In this document: piece by piece, positions 61,904-64,000 of the stretch | Numbering within the stretch: position 1 is the first letter of the stretch | Layout: every line of letters starts with the position of its first letter | IMG/VR virus record: IMGVR_UViG_3300027541_000695 | Coordinates: 1-64,000 of that record | Length of the DNA: 64,000 nt | Source of the DNA: a virus | Reading direction: 5' to 3' (one strand) | Made by a program: the position numbers and the translations under genes | Notes under the pieces: generated by a model | What the model was told of the DNA's origin: nothing | What the model saw: only the letters and a program-made list of their open reading frames with translations | The model's database searches: none

Positions 61904-64000
61904 ATGCGTAATTTTAAAGAGCCTTGTCAATTGCATAATCATAGTAAATACTCTCTCCTGGATGCTGTTCCTTCTCCAGAAGAATGGGTCGGTTGGTGCT
62001 TAGAAACTCGTACTCCAGCATTGGCTATAACTGACCACGGTACAGCTATATCGATGTTTGATGCATTAAGGACTAAAGAATTTATTAAAAATTACAACAA
62101 ACAACACGGTACTAATCATCCTCTTGATGCCGTAACTCTTATTCCTGCCGTAGAATTGTACGTTAAACTAAATTCAGATGACAAAAGCCATTATCATATA
62201 ACCGCTTGGGCTTGTTCAAATGAAGGTTATCATAACCTCATGAAGTTGTCTTCCTTGGCTTACAATGATACAGTTACCTACTTTGGATCTATAAAGGCTA
62301 GAGTGACTTTTGATCAAATTAAGCAATATAAAAAGGGCATTAAATTTGGCACCGGTTGCATAGCCGGCCCCATAGGATCAGCGTTTTGGAATAGCAATGA
62401 GAAAAGAGCAGAAGAGCTTTTTTTAATGTATAAAGATACGTTTGGTGATGATCTATATGTTGAGTTTCATTGCAACGATGTTACTCATAATTTTAATAAG
62501 GGAACTGGTGGTTTTGATAAAATTCCAGGCGATGAATGTTCATGTGATGGAAATAAGCAAAAGTGGTATAATAAGTTTCTTGCTAAGATGGTGGATAAAT
62601 ACGGTGGTAAATGCGTTCCAGTTACAGATGCGCATTTTATAATGCCGGAAGACAAGATAATTCAGGATTGTCTGCTTAAAAATGGTAATTCAAATGGTTG
62701 GTATTTCTATGAGTCTTATCATCAGCTTAGAGCTAATCAAATGTTTGATAAGCTTAAAAATCATTTAGGCGACTGGTTAACTGAAGATAAATTCGAACAA
62801 TGGATTGAAAATACTTATGAAGTTGCTAATAGCGCTAAAGATATAGAAATAAAGTTTGAATACCATTTACCTAAAATACAAATACCTCAACATATTCAGG
62901 ATAAGGTTTCAAACTACGACGAGCAAACATATTATTATATGATGGAGCTCATAAAGAAACACGGAAGATGGAAAAACGACCCTGTTTATAAAAATCGTTT
63001 TAAGCAAGAGCTTGAAGTGATAATGAAGAACGAAAAACTTAACTTTATTCCATATTTCTTAGTTTACGAAGATATAGGCACATTCGCAAGATCTCAAGGC
63101 ATCCTACAGAATATCGCGCGCGGTTCTGCAGGCGGATCTTTGCTTAGTTATTATCTAAAAATAATTCATGTCGATCCAATAAAAGCAAATCTTCCGTTTG
63201 AGCGCTTTTTATCTCATGCCAGAATAAGGGCTGGTTCTTTTCCAGATATAGATGCAGATATCGGCGATAGAGCCAGAGTCTTAATCATGAACTATCTTAG
63301 AGAAAAATATAGTTTAGGTTTTGCTCAGATAGCTACATTTCAAAAAATTAAAACTAAAAATGCCATTAAAGATGCGATGTATGCGCTCTATGGAAGAAAT
63401 AGAAATGATCCTGAAATTAAGGCTCTATGCGACACTATTCAAGATAGTCCTCAAGGCGTTGATGAGCATGATTTTCTCTATGGATATACTGACAATGAAG
63501 GCAACTATAATGCCGGTGAAGTTGAAATAAATCAACAACTTGCTAACTTTTTTGCTTCTTATCCAGAAGTTGAAAAAATGGTTAAAAAGTTAATAGGCGC
63601 AATTCGTGGCTGGTCAAGACACGCCTCTGCCTTTGTAATATCTACCTTGGACCTATCGGCAGATAGAGTTCCAACCATGATAATGAAGGATAAAGAATTA
63701 GGTGATATAACATGTACTCAGTATGATGCATCTATGGTAGAAAAATGCGGTCTAGTCAAGGCCGATATCCTAGGTATCAAAACATTAACCGCTGTTTCTG
63801 ACTGTGTTGAGCTTATAAAGAAAAACGGCGGTGTAAATTACCTTGAGGAGGAAGATGGCCTCCCTTTGATATATAGATTGCCAGAAGATAAAAACGTTTA
63901 CGGTGATTTCTATTCAAAGGACACAGATTCTTCATTTCAATTTAATACTGAGCTAATTAAGGGGTATATTCAAGAGTTTGCTCCAATCAGAAGAGCAGAT
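61904..64000 (+). CDS. dnaE: DNA polymerase III alpha subunit (DnaE-like), N-terminal 699 aa, runs off the window
   Basis: Replicative family C polymerase. The frame stays open to the window edge. An N-terminal PHP domain is visible (LHNHSKYSLLDA, AITDHGT). The polymerase core follows: ARGSAGGSLLSYYL, FERFLSHARI, and PDIDADIGDRARV with the catalytic Asp pair. Further on are QYDASMVEKCGLVKADILGI (third Asp) and KTLTAV. RHASAFVIS lies before it. The start is set by a TATAAC box seven bases upstream, after a strong terminator, so the gene is transcribed on its own. It is unusual for a phage with T4-like features to use DnaE instead of a family A or B enzyme. Confidence 0.9.
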   Translation, partial: MRNFKEPCQLHNHSKYSLLDAVPSPEEWVGWCLETRTPALAITDHGTAISMFDALRTKEFIKNYNKQHGTNHPLDAVTLIPAVELYVKLNSDDKSHYHITAWACSNEGYHNLMKLSSLAYNDTVTYFGSIKARVTFDQIKQYKKGIKFGTGCIAGPIGSAFWNSNEKRAEELFLMYKDTFGDDLYVEFHCNDVTHNFNKGTGGFDKIPGDECSCDGNKQKWYNKFLAKMVDKYGGKCVPVTDAHFIMPEDKIIQDCLLKNGNSNGWYFYESYHQLRANQMFDKLKNHLGDWLTEDKFEQWIENTYEVANSAKDIEIKFEYHLPKIQIPQHIQDKVSNYDEQTYYYMMELIKKHGRWKNDPVYKNRFKQELEVIMKNEKLNFIPYFLVYEDIGTFARSQGILQNIARGSAGGSLLSYYLKIIHVDPIKANLPFERFLSHARIRAGSFPDIDADIGDRARVLIMNYLREKYSLGFAQIATFQKIKTKNAIKDAMYALYGRNRNDPEIKALCDTIQDSPQGVDEHDFLYGYTDNEGNYNAGEVEINQQLANFFASYPEVEKMVKKLIGAIRGWSRHASAFVISTLDLSADRVPTMIMKDKELGDITCTQYDASMVEKCGLVKADILGIKTLTAVSDCVELIKKNGGVNYLEEEDGLPLIYRLPEDKNVYGDFYSKDTDSSFQFNTELIKGYIQEFAPIRRAD

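Overview
The window is part of the genome of a large lytic tailed phage with a contractile tail (myovirus-like). It carries a tail sheath, tail-tube proteins, a tape measure, a gpD-type hub, a gpV/gp5-type spike, gp25-, J- and I-like baseplate proteins and long fibres. It also encodes its own replication proteins (primase, DnaB-type helicase, bacterial-type DNA polymerase III alpha), a GroEL chaperonin, a dUTPase, an SbcC/gp46-type nuclease subunit and a T4-type lysozyme. No integrase, insertion sequence or CRISPR array was seen. Terminase, portal and capsid genes are not in the window. The host cannot be told from this sequence. Most of the DNA is AT-rich, but parts of the first 5.2 kb and the stretch around 5.2-5.7 kb are clearly richer in G+C.

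Region 1 (1-5.2 kb, minus strand) is a string of small genes of unknown function built as cassettes. Most have a promoter-like box (TTCYGATCYYATAAATA), a Shine-Dalgarno site, a short gene and a hairpin just after the stop codon. In eight of ten cassettes the hairpin presents a six-base loop ANGGAN, the form of a CsrA/RsmA binding site, and six hairpins or junctions are followed by a shared 13-base box. Three genes here are copies of one 150-residue family.

Region 2 (5.45-7.9 kb, plus strand) is a tightly packed run of 13 tiny proteins plus one lipoprotein. All 13 can be aligned on a short core of the form LhxxLxKLxV (weakest in the 23-residue member), so it looks like a tandem array of highly diverged paralogues. 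Two small cysteine-rich genes follow on the minus strand.

Region 3 (8.4-48.2 kb, plus strand) is the tail module: neck-like and Nudix-containing proteins, sheath, three related tail-tube proteins, overlapping tail-assembly chaperones, tape measure, hub, spike, a LysM-gp25 fusion, a giant 2362-residue J-like wedge protein, an I-like protein, a collagen-like fibre, adhesins, and three collar-domain proteins.

Region 4 (48.2-51.1 kb, minus) is a primase/helicase operon. Region 5 (51.2-64 kb, plus) holds an SF2 helicase, lysozyme, an odd tRNA, a branched RNA-like structure, dUTPase, a methyltransferase-like protein, GroEL, a membrane coiled-coil protein, an SbcC/gp46 homologue, an HNH nuclease and the start of a DnaE polymerase that runs off the right edge.

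Two regulatory habits run through the window. Plus-strand transcription units begin with TATAAT-like boxes. In about ten cases the box lies only 6-7 bases before the start codon, so the mRNA should begin at or beside the start codon (leaderless). The other units have a normal short leader with a Shine-Dalgarno site.
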